The notes beneath the pieces are model-generated. The model made no database searches. It saw nothing but the letters and a program-made list of their open reading frames with translations, and was not told the origin of the DNA. From assembly GCA_963732595.1 (NCBI GenBank), contig CAVSZZ010000002.1, positions 744,001 through 808,000 on the forward strand: a stretch of 64,000 nt of DNA, in the 5' to 3' direction. Below are positions 17,107-26,401 of the stretch, in pieces. Numbering within the stretch: the first letter of the stretch is position 1; each line of letters starts with the position of its first letter. Made by a program: the position numbers and the translations under genes. The stretch comes from JAFGXF01 sp963732595 (GTDB lineage: Bacteria > Chloroflexota > Anaerolineae > Anaerolineales > Anaerolineaceae).

Positions 17107-17747
17107 CCTCACATTGTTCTGAAAAAGACTGGCTGCTTCTGTCCCGTTTCCTGGCTGGTGCAATATCAACACGCCAGGCAGCAGTATTGGAAACGCGTCT
17201 GGCTTCTGACCCTGATTTAAAAAAGGCGTTATTGCAGCTGAAGAGAACTCGCTTGTTATTATCGGCATGTCCGGAAAAAAAAGTCCCTCACAACTTCACG
17301 ATTAGAGCCGGGCAGACTGCACAGAGACAAACGCCAAGGCTATTTCCTGTCTTTAGGATCGCGACGGTCGTTTCGAGTCTTCTATTTGCCGCAGTCGTTG
17401 GCATGAGAATGTTTTCCATCAACCAGGTTGGTGAATCCAGCCTGATGATGGATATGACTGCCATATCTCAGGAATCCGCTATTGCAGAGAATCCCGCGCC
17501 TAAAGCCGCCCCCCCCGTGAATGAGCAAATTACGATGACTCCAGATGCCAGGACAGCCGCCGGGGCAGGTGTGCTAACCGGACCTTCTCCCTCACAGGAA
17601 ATCCCTGATGAGGAAATCCTATATGAGGCGGAATTTGTGCCAGAGAAGGATACTACTTCCTGGAGAACTATCACCTGGTCGCTCGGAATCATCAGTCTGA
17701 TCCTCGCATCCTTAGCTGTATTTATCTATTTTCAGGAGCGCATATGA
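17103..17747 (+). CDS. Putative membrane-bound anti-sigma factor
   Basis: The 214-residue protein directly follows the ECF sigma with an ATGA overlap. Residues 1-75 are a soluble helical segment of anti-sigma type (LSRFLAGAISTRQAAVLETR), without the HxxxCxxC zinc motif of ZAS proteins. A helix at about 82-102 (IATVVSSLLFAAVVGM) leads to a Pro/Ala-rich extracytoplasmic region, and a second helix lies near the C-terminus (WSLGIISLILASLAVFIYF). Two helices place most of the mid-region outside. Function is from position and layout rather than strong similarity. Confidence 0.75.
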   Translation: MTSHCSEKDWLLLSRFLAGAISTRQAAVLETRLASDPDLKKALLQLKRTRLLLSACPEKKVPHNFTIRAGQTAQRQTPRLFPVFRIATVVSSLLFAAVVGMRMFSINQVGESSLMMDMTAISQESAIAENPAPKAAPPVNEQITMTPDARTAAGAGVLTGPSPSQEIPDEEILYEAEFVPEKDTTSWRTITWSLGIISLILASLAVFIYFQERI

Positions 17748-18244
17748 AACGCTCTGAAGCACGTTACTGCATCCGTTGTGGCACATCTCTTGAGCAACGC
17801 AAGTTGTTTGGAACACGCCGGCCGATCTGCCCCGCATGTGGTTGGGTTTTTTTTGATGACCCAAAAGTTGCTGTCGGTGTGTTGGTGGAAAAAGAAGGGA
17901 AGGTGTTGCTCGTCAAGCGTCTGAATGAACCCAAACCCGGATCCTGGAGCATTCCAGCAGGATTCATGGACGCCCACGAGGATCCCCGTCATGCAGCTGA
18001 GCGCGAATGCCTTGAGGAAACCGGGTTGATCGTGCGTACCGGTGAGATTGCCGCAGTGGTGAGCGGTCGGGAACATTCAAAAGGCGCTGACATTGTAATT
18101 GCTTACCATGCGGATATAATCAGTGGTGAACTGAAGGCTGGAGACGATGCTTCTGAAGTTGGTTATTTTGCTCGCGATGCACTTCCCCCTTTGGCATTTC
18201 GCGCGACTCGCGTTGTCATCGGGCTCGAATGGCCTTTCTATTAA
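17744..18244 (+). CDS. Nudix hydrolase with zinc ribbon (NudC-like)
   Basis: N-terminal zinc ribbon CIRCG...CPACG (residues 9-36) followed by a Nudix domain with the box AGFMDAHEDPRHAAERECLEETG split as AGFMDAHED and REC-LEETG around residues 76-98. The family removes pyrophosphate from NADH-type or other nucleoside diphosphate compounds. At 166 residues it lacks the extra N-terminal domain of true NudC. Starts by ATGA overlap with the anti-sigma gene, giving a three-gene sigma/anti-sigma/Nudix operon. Confidence 0.88.
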   Translation: MKRSEARYCIRCGTSLEQRKLFGTRRPICPACGWVFFDDPKVAVGVLVEKEGKVLLVKRLNEPKPGSWSIPAGFMDAHEDPRHAAERECLEETGLIVRTGEIAAVVSGREHSKGADIVIAYHADIISGELKAGDDASEVGYFARDALPPLAFRATRVVIGLEWPFY

Positions 18245-18299
18245 TCCCCATACACCACCATAAGCTGTCACAGGTAATGTAATCATTCGACGAGCATAC

Positions 18300-19112
18300 A
18301 TGGGCGCCCATCTCCACCTGATCGATCATTATCTTCGTATTAAAAGCCCCATTCATAGTCTGGATGGTCGTCTTAAACTCATCTTTTGCCTGGCTTTTAT
18401 TCTATGTGTATCCTGGCTGCCATCTGGCAGTTGGGCGGCTTATACTTTCTTGCTGTCCATCCTAATAGCCCTGATGATCGTGGCTGACATTGAGCTGCCA
18501 TATTTTTTGAAAAGGTCCGTCCTGTTCCTGCCGTTTTTACTGGCAGCTCTACCGATTATCTTTGAGGACGCCGGGGTAACCCTGGCAACATTTTACTTTG
18601 GTGAAGTGGTTGTGACTATTTCCCAGGAAGGAATGCTCCGCTTCATTAGTTTAGGCGTGAAGTCCTGGTTATCCGTCTCAGCCGCAATCCTGCTTGCCTC
18701 AACCACCAGTTACACAGAACTGCTCCACGCCATGCGCTCGCTGAAAGTACCTCAGTTGTTGGTAGCTGTATTCGGTTTAATGTGGCGATATTTACACCTA
18801 ATGGTTGAGGAAGTTGACCGACTGACCCGCGCCCGACTATCTCGAAGCGGTTCCAACCCAAGCTCTCAATTTCATACAGGTGGCCGCTTGGGTTGGCGTG
18901 CCCGGGTTACTGGCGCCATGGCTGGTAATTTATTCATCCGATCCCTGGAACGGAGCGAGCGTGTCTATCAAGCCATGCTCTCTCGCGGTTACGATGGGGA
19001 GATCAGGACGCAGGAAGGTACTCCTCCAACCCGAAAGGAAATCGGTTTGCTGGTCTTGGTTATCACAACGGTGTTTGCTTTAACATTTCTTTTTGTATTC
19101 CTGACAGGCTGA
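18300..19112 (+). CDS. cbiQ: ECF transporter T component, CbiQ type
   Basis: Transmembrane coupling subunit of a cobalt/nickel-type energy-coupling factor importer. About six helices (first at about residues 25-75, last at about 248-268) and the signature Ala-Arg-Gly-like coupling helices, here RLTRARLSRSG (about 178) and QAMLSRGYDGE near 225. The product starts HLIDHYLRIKSPIHSLDGR as usual for CbiQ. The gene is followed after 2 bases by the ATPase. No S component (CbiM) or CbiN is adjacent, so the substrate assignment to cobalt is by family only. Confidence 0.88.
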   Translation: MGAHLHLIDHYLRIKSPIHSLDGRLKLIFCLAFILCVSWLPSGSWAAYTFLLSILIALMIVADIELPYFLKRSVLFLPFLLAALPIIFEDAGVTLATFYFGEVVVTISQEGMLRFISLGVKSWLSVSAAILLASTTSYTELLHAMRSLKVPQLLVAVFGLMWRYLHLMVEEVDRLTRARLSRSGSNPSSQFHTGGRLGWRARVTGAMAGNLFIRSLERSERVYQAMLSRGYDGEIRTQEGTPPTRKEIGLLVLVITTVFALTFLFVFLTG

Positions 19113-19114
19113 CA

Positions 19115-19828
19115 ATGATTCCGGCGATATCAATCATTGGTCTCAGCTACAATTATCCGGACGGCTGCCCGGCATTATTCAACCTCAACCTACAAATCAA
19201 TTCGGGCGAGAAAGTAGCCTTGATTGGACCCAACGGAGCCGGGAAATCTACACTTCTCCTTCATCTAAATGGTATTCTTGGAGGGACTGGGGAGATACAT
19301 ATCATGGGGTTGGATCGGTCGGCTGTGAATCTGCCTGCCATCCGATCGCATGTTGGGCTTGTTTTTCAAAATCCGGATGATCAGCTTTTCTCCCCCACCG
19401 TACTCGAAGATGTTGCCTATGGGCCAATCTACCAGGGTCTGGATGCCAAAGGTGTTGAAGATCGGGTGAATCATGCTCTGAGCGATGTTCAAATGCAAGC
19501 ATATCGTGAACGCGTTTCTCATCATCTCAGCCTGGGGGAAAAGAAGCGTATTGCCCTGGCGACTGTACTATCCATGCATCCGGATATCCTGGCGTTGGAT
19601 GAACCAACATCGGGACTTGATCCTCGTGCCCGTCGGGATCTCATTTCCCTGTTAAAAGGATTTCATCAGACGTTGTTAATTGCGACCCATGACCTTTTTT
19701 TCGTCAGGGACCTGTTACCCCGTACAGTGATCCTTGACGCTGGGCAAATTGTTTTTGATGGTAACACCTCGACTGCGCTACAAGACAAGTCGCTCCTGGG
19801 TGCTCACGGGCTTGAACTCCCCGCGTAG
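19115..19828 (+). CDS. cbiO: ECF transporter A component (ATPase), CbiO type
   Basis: ATPase driving the preceding CbiQ. Walker A IGPNGAGKSTLL (residues 37-48), Q-loop FQNPDDQLFSPTVLEDVA, signature HLSLGEKKRIALA, Walker B ILALDEPTSGLDP, switch His in ATHDL. The Q-loop DDQLF stretch is characteristic of ECF ATPases. 237 residues. The gene ends just before a bidirectional terminator. Confidence 0.93.
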   Translation: MIPAISIIGLSYNYPDGCPALFNLNLQINSGEKVALIGPNGAGKSTLLLHLNGILGGTGEIHIMGLDRSAVNLPAIRSHVGLVFQNPDDQLFSPTVLEDVAYGPIYQGLDAKGVEDRVNHALSDVQMQAYRERVSHHLSLGEKKRIALATVLSMHPDILALDEPTSGLDPRARRDLISLLKGFHQTLLIATHDLFFVRDLLPRTVILDAGQIVFDGNTSTALQDKSLLGAHGLELPA

Positions 19829-19831
19829 AAA

Positions 19832-19867
19832 ACCCAAGCCTCTCAACGATAATTGAGAGGCTTGGGT
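19832..19867. terminator. Bidirectional terminator between cbiO and metK
   Basis: Perfect 15-bp stem ACCCAAGCCTCTCAA / TTGAGAGGCTTGGGT with a 6-base loop, between converging cbiO (+) and metK (-). An A-rich flank on one side and TATTTTA on the other supply tracts for both directions. Confidence 0.9.
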
Positions 19868-19897
19868 ATTTTATACAATTATTAGCAATCTTCAGTG

Positions 19898-21100
19898 TTA
19901 TAAACCCGCAGCCTTGCGCAGGGTATCTGCACGGTCAGTTCGTTCCCAGGTGAGATCCAGGTCATCCCGCCCAAAATGCCCGTAAGCTGCCACATTTTGA
20001 TAGACCGGCTTGCGTAACTGAAGGTCGCGGATGATCGCACCAGGACGCAGGTCAAAATGCTCGCTGACCAGCATCGCTATCTTCTCATCGGCGATCTTAC
20101 CCGTTCCAAATGTTTCCACATTGATCGATAACGGATGCGCCACGCCGATCGCATATGCCACCTGAATCTCACAGCGCTCGGCCAATCCGGCTGCTACAAT
20201 ATTTTTGGCCACCCAACGCGCAGCATAAGCTCCCGAACGATCTACTTTAGTCGGATCCTTTCCGCTGAATGCGCCACCGCCATGCCGCCCCATGCCCCCA
20301 TAGGTATCCACGATGATCTTCCGCCCAGTTAACCCGGCATCACCCATGGGTCCACCAATAACAAACCGCCCGGTGGGGTTGACGAATATTTTCATTTTGT
20401 CATCACGCAACTCTTCCGGAATGGTGGGTATAATGACCTGCTCGAGAACAGATTCACTGATATCTGCATGGCTGACATCCGGGGAATGCTGTGTAGAGAT
20501 TAAAACTGTATCCACCCGGGCGGGTTTTCCATGCTGATATTCAACAGTGACCTGGCTTTTGCCATCCGGTCGTAACCAGGGGAGATCACCAGCCTTGCGA
20601 ACGCTGGCAAGTTTACGGGTCAGATTATGTGCCAGGTAAATCGGTAATGGCATGAGCGTTTTTGTTTCAGAGCAGGCATAACCAAACATCATACCCTGGT
20701 CTCCAGCACCGATGTCATTGATCTCATTTTCTGTTAATTCCGAATCCATGGCATGGTTCACACCACGAGCGATGTCACCGGATTGCTTGGCAATGGCTAC
20801 CTGAACACCACAAGTGTTCCCATCAAAGCCCTTCTCGCTGGAGTCATAACCAATCCCATTGATGACTTTTCGTGCCAAATCATCAAAATTCAGATGGGCA
20901 TTGGTTGTGATCTCCCCCAACAGGATCACAAATCCGGTTTTGGCAGCGGTTTCACATGCAACCCTGGAATAGGGATCCTGTTGCAGACAATTATCCAAAA
21001 CGGCATCGCTGATCTGGTCACAGAGTTTATCCGGATGCCCTTCGGTGACGGATTCCGAGGTGAACAAGTATTTAGCAGAATCCATAAATGTATCGTTCAT
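19898..21100 (-). CDS. metK: S-adenosylmethionine synthetase
   Basis: Makes SAM from methionine and ATP. Motifs: TSESVTEGHPDKLCDQISDA split as SVTEGHPDKLCDQ near residue 17, GAGDQGMMFGYA (about 125), and the phosphate loop GGGAFSGKDPTKVDRSGAY (about 270). 400 residues, normal length. Starts at 21100 or at an in-frame ATG 15 bases later; GGAGG six bases before 21100 favours the former. Expression is controlled by the SAM-I riboswitch immediately upstream, so the product's own end metabolite shuts it off. Confidence 0.97.
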   Translation of the reverse strand: MNDTFMDSAKYLFTSESVTEGHPDKLCDQISDAVLDNCLQQDPYSRVACETAAKTGFVILLGEITTNAHLNFDDLARKVINGIGYDSSEKGFDGNTCGVQVAIAKQSGDIARGVNHAMDSELTENEINDIGAGDQGMMFGYACSETKTLMPLPIYLAHNLTRKLASVRKAGDLPWLRPDGKSQVTVEYQHGKPARVDTVLISTQHSPDVSHADISESVLEQVIIPTIPEELRDDKMKIFVNPTGRFVIGGPMGDAGLTGRKIIVDTYGGMGRHGGGAFSGKDPTKVDRSGAYAARWVAKNIVAAGLAERCEIQVAYAIGVAHPLSINVETFGTGKIADEKIAMLVSEHFDLRPGAIIRDLQLRKPVYQNVAAYGHFGRDDLDLTWERTDRADTLRKAAGL

Positions 21101-21123
21101 TAGATGTTATCCTCCAAAATAAA

Positions 21124-21149
21124 ATTGCCCCACGGTCAGGAGGGGCAAT
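21124..21149 (-). terminator. Riboswitch-controlled terminator of metK
   Basis: Minus-strand stem ATTGCCCC / GGGGCAAT with a 10-base loop, followed by TTTTATTTT, 19 bases after the SAM-I aptamer and just before the metK ribosome site. This is the expression platform: SAM binding lets it form. Confidence 0.88.
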
Positions 21150-21167
21150 CGTATACTATCGGCTGCC

Positions 21168-21279
21168 CTCTCATCTTCCAGAACTACCATCTGACGGAGT
21201 TGGCACCATGAATGCTGTTACCAGCTGTCTGGTTGCCGAGGTTTCAAAGGGCCGTTCCCTCCACCTCTCTGGATAAGAG
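21168..21279 (-). ncRNA. SAM-I (S-box) riboswitch aptamer
   Basis: Read on the minus strand. Closing helix P1 is CTCTTATC / GATGAGAG. Conserved core elements are AGAGAGGTGGAGGGA, then GGCCCTTTGAAACCTCGGCA with the ACC kink-turn side, GGTGCCAACTCC in J3/P3-P4 and a final GGAAGATGAGAGG. Order and spacing match the S-box family. It sits between the promoter at about 21310 and the metK terminator. Aptamer length about 112 bases. Confidence 0.96.
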
Positions 21280-21309
21280 TGCCGTATGGGGCTATTAAAT
21301 TGTGGCGGT

Positions 21310-21318
21310 ATTATATCA
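21310..21318 (-). promoter_or_regulatory. Extended -10 promoter of metK
   Basis: Minus strand TGATATAAT (TGn-TATAAT, 21318-21310). No convincing -35 box at 17 bases, as is common for extended -10 promoters. Transcription would start near 21303, 24 bases before the riboswitch. Confidence 0.65.
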
Positions 21319-21394
21319 TGCTTTTTATTGTGCTTTTATCATCTCCACCGATCTAACACTCTCTCATGAATTCTTTCGCGATAAAACGTGCGAT

Positions 21395-21423
21395 TTGTCA
21401 GTCTTAACCAGTTATGGTATAAA
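21395..21423 (+). promoter_or_regulatory. Promoter of the LysM protein gene
   Basis: TTGTCA (21395-21400), 17-base spacer, TATAAA (21418-21423), five of six matches in both boxes. Start expected near 21430, about 32 bases before the ATG. Confidence 0.75.
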
Positions 21424-21461
21424 GAATATATCCCCGGCAAGGAATTAATACAGGTGAACCC

Positions 21462-22163
21462 ATGCGTAGAAAAAAGACAGCTCAATCTGTGATTTCGGAT
21501 TATCGTAAACGCCAACAACTGGGACCTTTTTTGATCGGTGGTCTGGCAGTGATATTGGTGGTCATAGGTCTATTCCTGCTGGTCATCTGGTTAACCGGTG
21601 ATGGTAAACCGACTTTCACACTCTTTAAATCGAAAACACCCACACCGACAAATACTGCCACGGTGACGCCCACCCAACCGACGCCCACCCCTTCCAACAC
21701 GGCAACCATTACTGAGACCCCAATGCCATCGATCACCTCAACTGCATCAGGACCATTTGAGTACATCGTTCAAGAGGGTGAGTATTGCTCAATGATCGCA
21801 GAGAAGTTTGGCATCGAAATCGATGTTTTAATCGCTTTGAATAATTTATTGTCAGACTGTTTCATCGTGCCTGGTCAAACCATCCTTATACCCGACCCCA
21901 ACATGCAATTACCGACAACCACCCCGATCCCATCCGACCTGCCCGCAGGAACCCGGATCAATTACACGGTTGCTTCCGGTGATTACCTGGGGTTGATCGC
22001 CGCAAAATTCCGTTCAACTGAAGATGCCATCATCAAAGCTAATAAGCTGGAATCTCCCTATACACTCTACCCCGGTCAGGTCCTGATCATCCCGGTAAAC
22101 ATCATCACGATGACCCCTACAAAACCAGCGACCCGTACTCCCACCCCAAATCCAGCAAATTGA
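21462..22163 (+). CDS. Membrane-anchored protein with two LysM domains
   Basis: Cytoplasmic basic N-terminus (residues 1-22), one helix (about 24-46), an extracellular Thr/Pro linker (TPTPTNTATVTPTQPTPTPS), then two LysM repeats: one beginning YIVQEGEYCSMIAEKFG (about 101) ending PGQTILIP, and one beginning YTVASGDYLGLIAAKF (about 168) ending PGQVLIIP. LysM binds N-acetylglucosamine-containing glycans, so the protein probably tethers to peptidoglycan or a surface glycan. No catalytic domain is present; a further short TPT tail ends it. Monocistronic. Confidence 0.88.
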   Translation: MRRKKTAQSVISDYRKRQQLGPFLIGGLAVILVVIGLFLLVIWLTGDGKPTFTLFKSKTPTPTNTATVTPTQPTPTPSNTATITETPMPSITSTASGPFEYIVQEGEYCSMIAEKFGIEIDVLIALNNLLSDCFIVPGQTILIPDPNMQLPTTTPIPSDLPAGTRINYTVASGDYLGLIAAKFRSTEDAIIKANKLESPYTLYPGQVLIIPVNIITMTPTKPATRTPTPNPAN

Positions 22164-22170
22164 TCGAAAT

Positions 22171-22201
22171 AAAAGGGCTCGCATAAAAAGCGAGCCCTTT
22201 T
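22171..22201. terminator. Bidirectional terminator between LysM gene and queG
   Basis: 12-bp stem AAAAGGGCTCGC / GCGAGCCCTTTT with a 7-base loop, followed on plus by a T run and on minus by TTTTATTTC. It touches the restored queG stop codon. Confidence 0.9.
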
Positions 22202-23351
22202 TTATTCGCCCGCATTTAGTACTTGGATTAATTCGCTCCTTACCGATGCATCTTTCTCTACTTCCAGAGCATGTTACCAATTCTTCCCGCACCTGGTCAT
22301 CAATCATATGGCCGATCGCCCAAACCGCGGCCGCCCGGATGAGCGACTCCTCCTCAGTGTGTATGACCCTCAATAATATATCACGGGTCTCAGGGAAGCG
22401 ATGGTTTCCGATTGCCAGAGCGACATTCCTCAAGTAGCCGCTTCGTTTGGCACGCAAGAGTGGTGAACTCTGATAAATCCGCTTGAAATCCCTTTCGGAT
22501 AGCTGCAGTTCCCTGGCCAGATCAAGACTCTTGATATGATCGGTGGCAAGGAATTTTACATCCACGCCTGAATTATCCACCTTTCGATTCCAGGGACAAA
22601 CCTTCTGGCAAATGTCACAACCAAAGATCCAATTTCCTAAGGATGATCGTAACTCTCGGGGAATCGCCCCCCGATTTTCGATCGTCAGATAGGAAAGGCA
22701 TCTTTCAGCAGCGATGGTGCGATTAGGTAATATGCAGTGTGTCGGGCAGGCATCCACGCAGCGGTGACAAGTTCCACAATGATCATCAATCGTCGATTCT
22801 TGTGACTCGAGGGGCAGATCAGTTAACAACTCAGCCAAAAATGTGTATGACCCGTATTCCGGTGAGATAAGACAGGAATTCCGTCCTATCCAACCCAATC
22901 CGGCATTGAAGGCCAATTCACGCTCAAGCAATGGTCCACTATCAGTGAAGGCACGAAACGACACCGGACTTTGAGATAAAACTGCAAGTTCAGTCGCGAG
23001 TGCCTCGAGTTTCTCGATAATAACGGTGTGATAATCCTCACCTCCTGCATAAGCCGCCACCCTTCCGCTGTGTGGGGATTGATACAGCTGCTCCGGATCG
23101 ACCGGGACAGGATAACGGGCTGCTACTACCAGAATACTCCGGCATTCTGGTAGTAGCAGGCATGGATTCCCTCGTGCAGCTATTGCCCTCTCCCGCGTAA
23201 GATATGCCATATCTGCAGCATGGCAATCAAGAAGCCACCCCAGATAGATATCAAAATGGTCCGGTCGTTGTGGGCGGGCGATGCCAGCATCAATGAATCC
23301 AAACTGTCGGGCGATATCTTTAATAGGCGGGTTGATTGTAGGAGTTGCCAT
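22202..23351 (-). CDS. queG: Epoxyqueuosine reductase QueG, C-terminal frameshift
   Basis: Cobalamin- and 4Fe-4S-dependent reductase for the last step of queuosine tRNA modification. N-terminal B12 domain (residues about 15-185; FTDSGPLLERELAFNAGLGW, GRNSCLISPEYGSYTFLAEL), then two ferredoxin clusters CGTCHRCVDACPT and CDICQKVCPWNRK, then HEAT-like repeats. The ORF as given runs on antisense through the terminator to 22014. Shifting by one base near 22270 restores SVRSELIQVLNAGE and a stop at 22202-22204, so I give that end. Start at 23351 is the ATG that matches the usual length. Confidence 0.9.
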
Positions 23352-23374
23352 TCGTTGTCTTTTTACAATAAAAA

Positions 23375-23406
23375 GTGGGTTTCCTCGCCAAGACGAAAAA
23401 ACCCAC
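23375..23406 (-). terminator. Terminator after the 23.4-24.1 kb lipoprotein gene
   Basis: GTGGGTTT / AAACCCAC stem with a 16-base loop; on minus the stem is followed by a T-rich stretch (CTTTTTATTG). Lies between the lipoprotein stop and queG start. Confidence 0.75.
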
Positions 23407-23429
23407 ATCGGTCCATCATCTGTATGATC

Positions 23430-24074
23430 CTATGGCGCTGTGGTTAGGGTTACGGTTGCAGTCGCTCCTGTTGACCCGGTCACCACAATGATCTGGATAT
23501 AAAATGGGTAAAAACACTGATTGGATGCGTTATACAGACACCAATTGCTTGTTTTTGCCCCGAGTGTCGCCGGTGCAACGAAGTCAACTGCGAACTCCCC
23601 GGATTCAGCATATTTAATTACTTTTGCCAACGGTACACTGGACACCGCACCCATTTGATCCCCGCTCAAGAAACGAATGGAATACTGGTCAGACCATTCT
23701 GTTGGGCCAATATTCTTCAAGGTCCACACGACCCGGAAGGCTGTCCCGGCAGTGAAGTTGGTGTTGTCAGCCACTGATTGCTGAACGAACTCCGCCTTGT
23801 CCATCAATTGTCCGGTTGTAGCGGTAATCGCCGGGGTCAGGCTAAATTGGGGCGTAGGGGAGATATCTGGTGTTGGTGTTGGTGTCTCAGTGGCAGGCAA
23901 GGTTGCCGTGGCAGAAGGTGTGAGCAGGGCAGCGTTGGTCAGTTCTGCTTGAACTGTGTTGGCTGCGGCTGTATAAATAGCAAAGGTGTCCACCGTCGGT
24001 GTGGCAGGAGAGCAGGCGGGCAGAATAACCAATAGGACCATGGGTATCAACCATACAAGTCGCTTAATTTTCAT
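23430..24074 (-). CDS. Lipoprotein with NBR1-like Ig domain
   Basis: Signal peptide with lipobox VILPACS (Cys about 21), then a Thr/Pro-rich linker (ATETPTPTPDISPTP), then an Ig-like domain of the type called after NBR1 (FVWTLKNIGPTEWSDQY-like pattern: FRVVWTLKNIGPTEW...IRFLSGDQM). Such domains are common on Anaerolineae surface proteins; ligand unknown. The start is taken at the ATG at 24074 (MKIKRLVWL), with CCTCC on the plus strand showing a good GGAGG site. Divergent or unlinked neighbours; it has its own terminator. The next gene upstream has the same domain type. Confidence 0.85.
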   Translation of the reverse strand: MKIKRLVWLIPMVLLVILPACSPATPTVDTFAIYTAAANTVQAELTNAALLTPSATATLPATETPTPTPDISPTPQFSLTPAITATTGQLMDKAEFVQQSVADNTNFTAGTAFRVVWTLKNIGPTEWSDQYSIRFLSGDQMGAVSSVPLAKVIKYAESGEFAVDFVAPATLGAKTSNWCLYNASNQCFYPFYIQIIVVTGSTGATATVTLTTAP

Positions 24075-24161
24075 AAGTACCTCCATTTCAACAATACAAT
24101 ACAATTATAGCATTTGATGGCGAATGCAGAATATTGGGCCATGCTTGAAGGGGGTTCGGTA

Positions 24162-25143
24162 TCAGTAGGGCAATAGGATGGGGAAGAACCAAAATCCCCG
24201 ATTTCCTGGGATGGCACCATTTGAACGCAATGTGAAAACAAACTGAACGGATTGGTTTTCCAATGGCGACAGATCCAGGTCAATCGCTTGCATGGTGCCA
24301 TCGAATGTTTCATGCCATTCACCGATGACCGTGCTCCCGGAATCGGTTACCGCGGTGACGCTGAAATTCAGGTCACACTGGGGTGTGTCGTCCTTGCAAC
24401 CTGTACCCAAATGCAAATGATCACCCATTTGAATGACAATTCTCGGAAATGTTCCAACCATAGCTGCTTCCTTCATCATCGGAAGGGGAGATCTCAATGG
24501 AGGGTTCATTTTCAGCGTTGTGACCTTCAAACACAGGGAATGAATTTACCAGGAGTGTGTAAGTGCTGGTATCCGCATATACTGGGCAACTTACCGCCCG
24601 GCCATTCAAAGTCCATGCTGCCTGGCAGAGATTATCAACAAATGAATAAACGGTTCCAATGACTTCTATATCAACACTTAATGCATTCTCACTAACATTC
24701 TCTGGCATGAAAAGGATGCCAGCAGAATCTCGTAATTTCCAGTATCCAACCTGTCTACCGGCAGCGAATGGTGCCCGCAGGTTTAATGTCAGCATCACTT
24801 CGGTGCCTGGGGGGATGATCGCATCCTGAGGCAGGTTCGCGGTGAAGAGCAGGTGTGTGGATTCTCCCATGCCAACACCCTCGTAATATACCAGGGAGTA
24901 ATCACTATCCCAGTTGCATGGACTGGTGTTTCGGATAACCCAAGTCTTGTCGAATTTCTTGCCTGCCTGAAATTTAGATCCGGCTGGGATGGTCTCCATC
25001 ACCAGCTCTGCCTGCTTACAATCCGGGAAAGTGGGAAACACCGGTGTTGCCTTGCTGGCAGGGGGTAACGGGTTATACCGGGATCCACAAGCAGTGACCG
25101 TCAGGACAATGATGATTAGAAACAAGTGAGTGATACGAGTCAT
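24162..25143 (-). CDS. Second NBR1-Ig-like lipoprotein, frameshifted
   Basis: Signal peptide with lipobox TVTACGS (Cys about 18), then KKFDKTWVIRNTSPCNWDSD (NBR1-Ig domain) and a long beta-rich region. The frame breaks between 24450 and 24470; in the other frame the protein continues (FPRIVIQMGDHLHLG ... NRGFWFFPILL) to 24162. Total about 325 residues. It is a paralogue of the lipoprotein at 23430-24074 with a second beta domain. Function unknown; extracytoplasmic. Confidence 0.8.
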
Positions 25144-25170
25144 GAGTTCCGGGTGAATCTTATCATACCC

Positions 25171-26401
25171 TTACACTCGGCCGATCAACGCCTTTAAAAA
25201 GAGTAGCAGGTTAAAGTTCTGTCCAGTTAACATGGTCTGAGCCCGGAAAAGGCCTGCCACAGCTCGAATGACCAGTACGGCGGTCATCAACATCAACCCA
25301 AGCGAGAGGGCAATTTGCCAGGCTGGTACACTGCCTGCTGTTAGTCTTGTGATCATGGATACCGGTGCCGTGAATGGAATAAGGCTGAGTGCCACCGAGA
25401 AAGCATTATCTGGCGCCATTGAAAAGCTTGGGCTGAGAATAAGCGGGAGTAGTAGCGGCATTACAACCAAAGTGGTAGCCTGAGAAGCCTCTTTCATCCC
25501 AGGAGCCAATGCCCCAACACCAGCCATCAGGCTGGCATAGATGGCATATCCCAATAGAAAGTAAAGGACGATCCATAGGATAAGTAATGGAGGAAGGTAT
25601 AACGATCCCATGAGGAAGGAATTCTGGTTGGACAGATTCAAGATGATCAGACCCGTGCCTGCCCAGAAAATGGTTTGGAGTAGACCCACGACCCCCAGAG
25701 CCAGGATCTTGCCATTCATGATCGCTTGTGGTGAGGCTGAGGCTACTAGCATTTCAATGACCCGGTTTTCCTTCTCAGTTGAAATACTGTTTAGAAGAAG
25801 GCTTGCCGATGAGATAATAACGACATATAGAATGAGTCCCACAAAATAAGGCAGCATGTATGACATTGGATTGGTGGCATCTCTTGCTGCTGATTCTTCC
25901 AGAGCAATTTCATCCACCCGGATTGGATTCCAAAAACGGTCCGCTTTTTCCAGGTCCTGCCCCATCAGGTTAAAATCCAACACATCTTGAAACATGACGG
26001 CATTCTCAAGACCAGATAATGGATTGTAATCTGCCCGCACATAACTGATCTTACCGGAAAGCATGTAATCTTCTGGTACCACATAATAAGCATCAATATC
26101 GCCTGCAGTTAATGCCTGACTTGCGTGGGATATATCTGGAAAAGCTGTTAACGAGCCCTCAGGCACTTCGGGTGGCAGGGCTTTAATCAAGCCGGATAGA
26201 TCAACATAACCCTCATGCAGCTCTCCTGTGTCACCTGTTAGGGCTGTGATCGCCGTGGATGACGCAGGGTTTTCCTGACCGGATGTAATAAAAATTACCA
26301 CCGCCATGATGATCGGGAATATCAGCAGGCTGATAATGAAGGATGGACGGGAAATCGTGCGTATCAGTTCGTTCCAAAATACTGTGATTGGTTTTACTCA
26401 T
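25171..26401 (-). CDS. ABC-2 family exporter permease (NatB-like), N-terminal frameshift
   Basis: Membrane subunit of an exporter. As annotated from 26307 it lacks its first 30 residues; one base removed near 26388 joins MSKT to ITVFWNELIRTISRPSFI and gives the first helix (FIISLLIFPIIMAVV). A large extracytoplasmic loop (about residues 45-175) is followed by five more helices, with STEKENRVIEMLVASAS marking the conserved ABC-2 cytoplasmic element. Restored start 26401 overlaps the previous gene's stop (ATGA), so both permeases are coupled. Substrate unknown; NatAB relatives export sodium. Confidence 0.85.

Noticed and set aside
22014..22201. Extra C-terminal extension of QueG antisense to the LysM gene
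   Set aside because: Arises from a one-base frameshift near 22270; restored frame stops at 22202.
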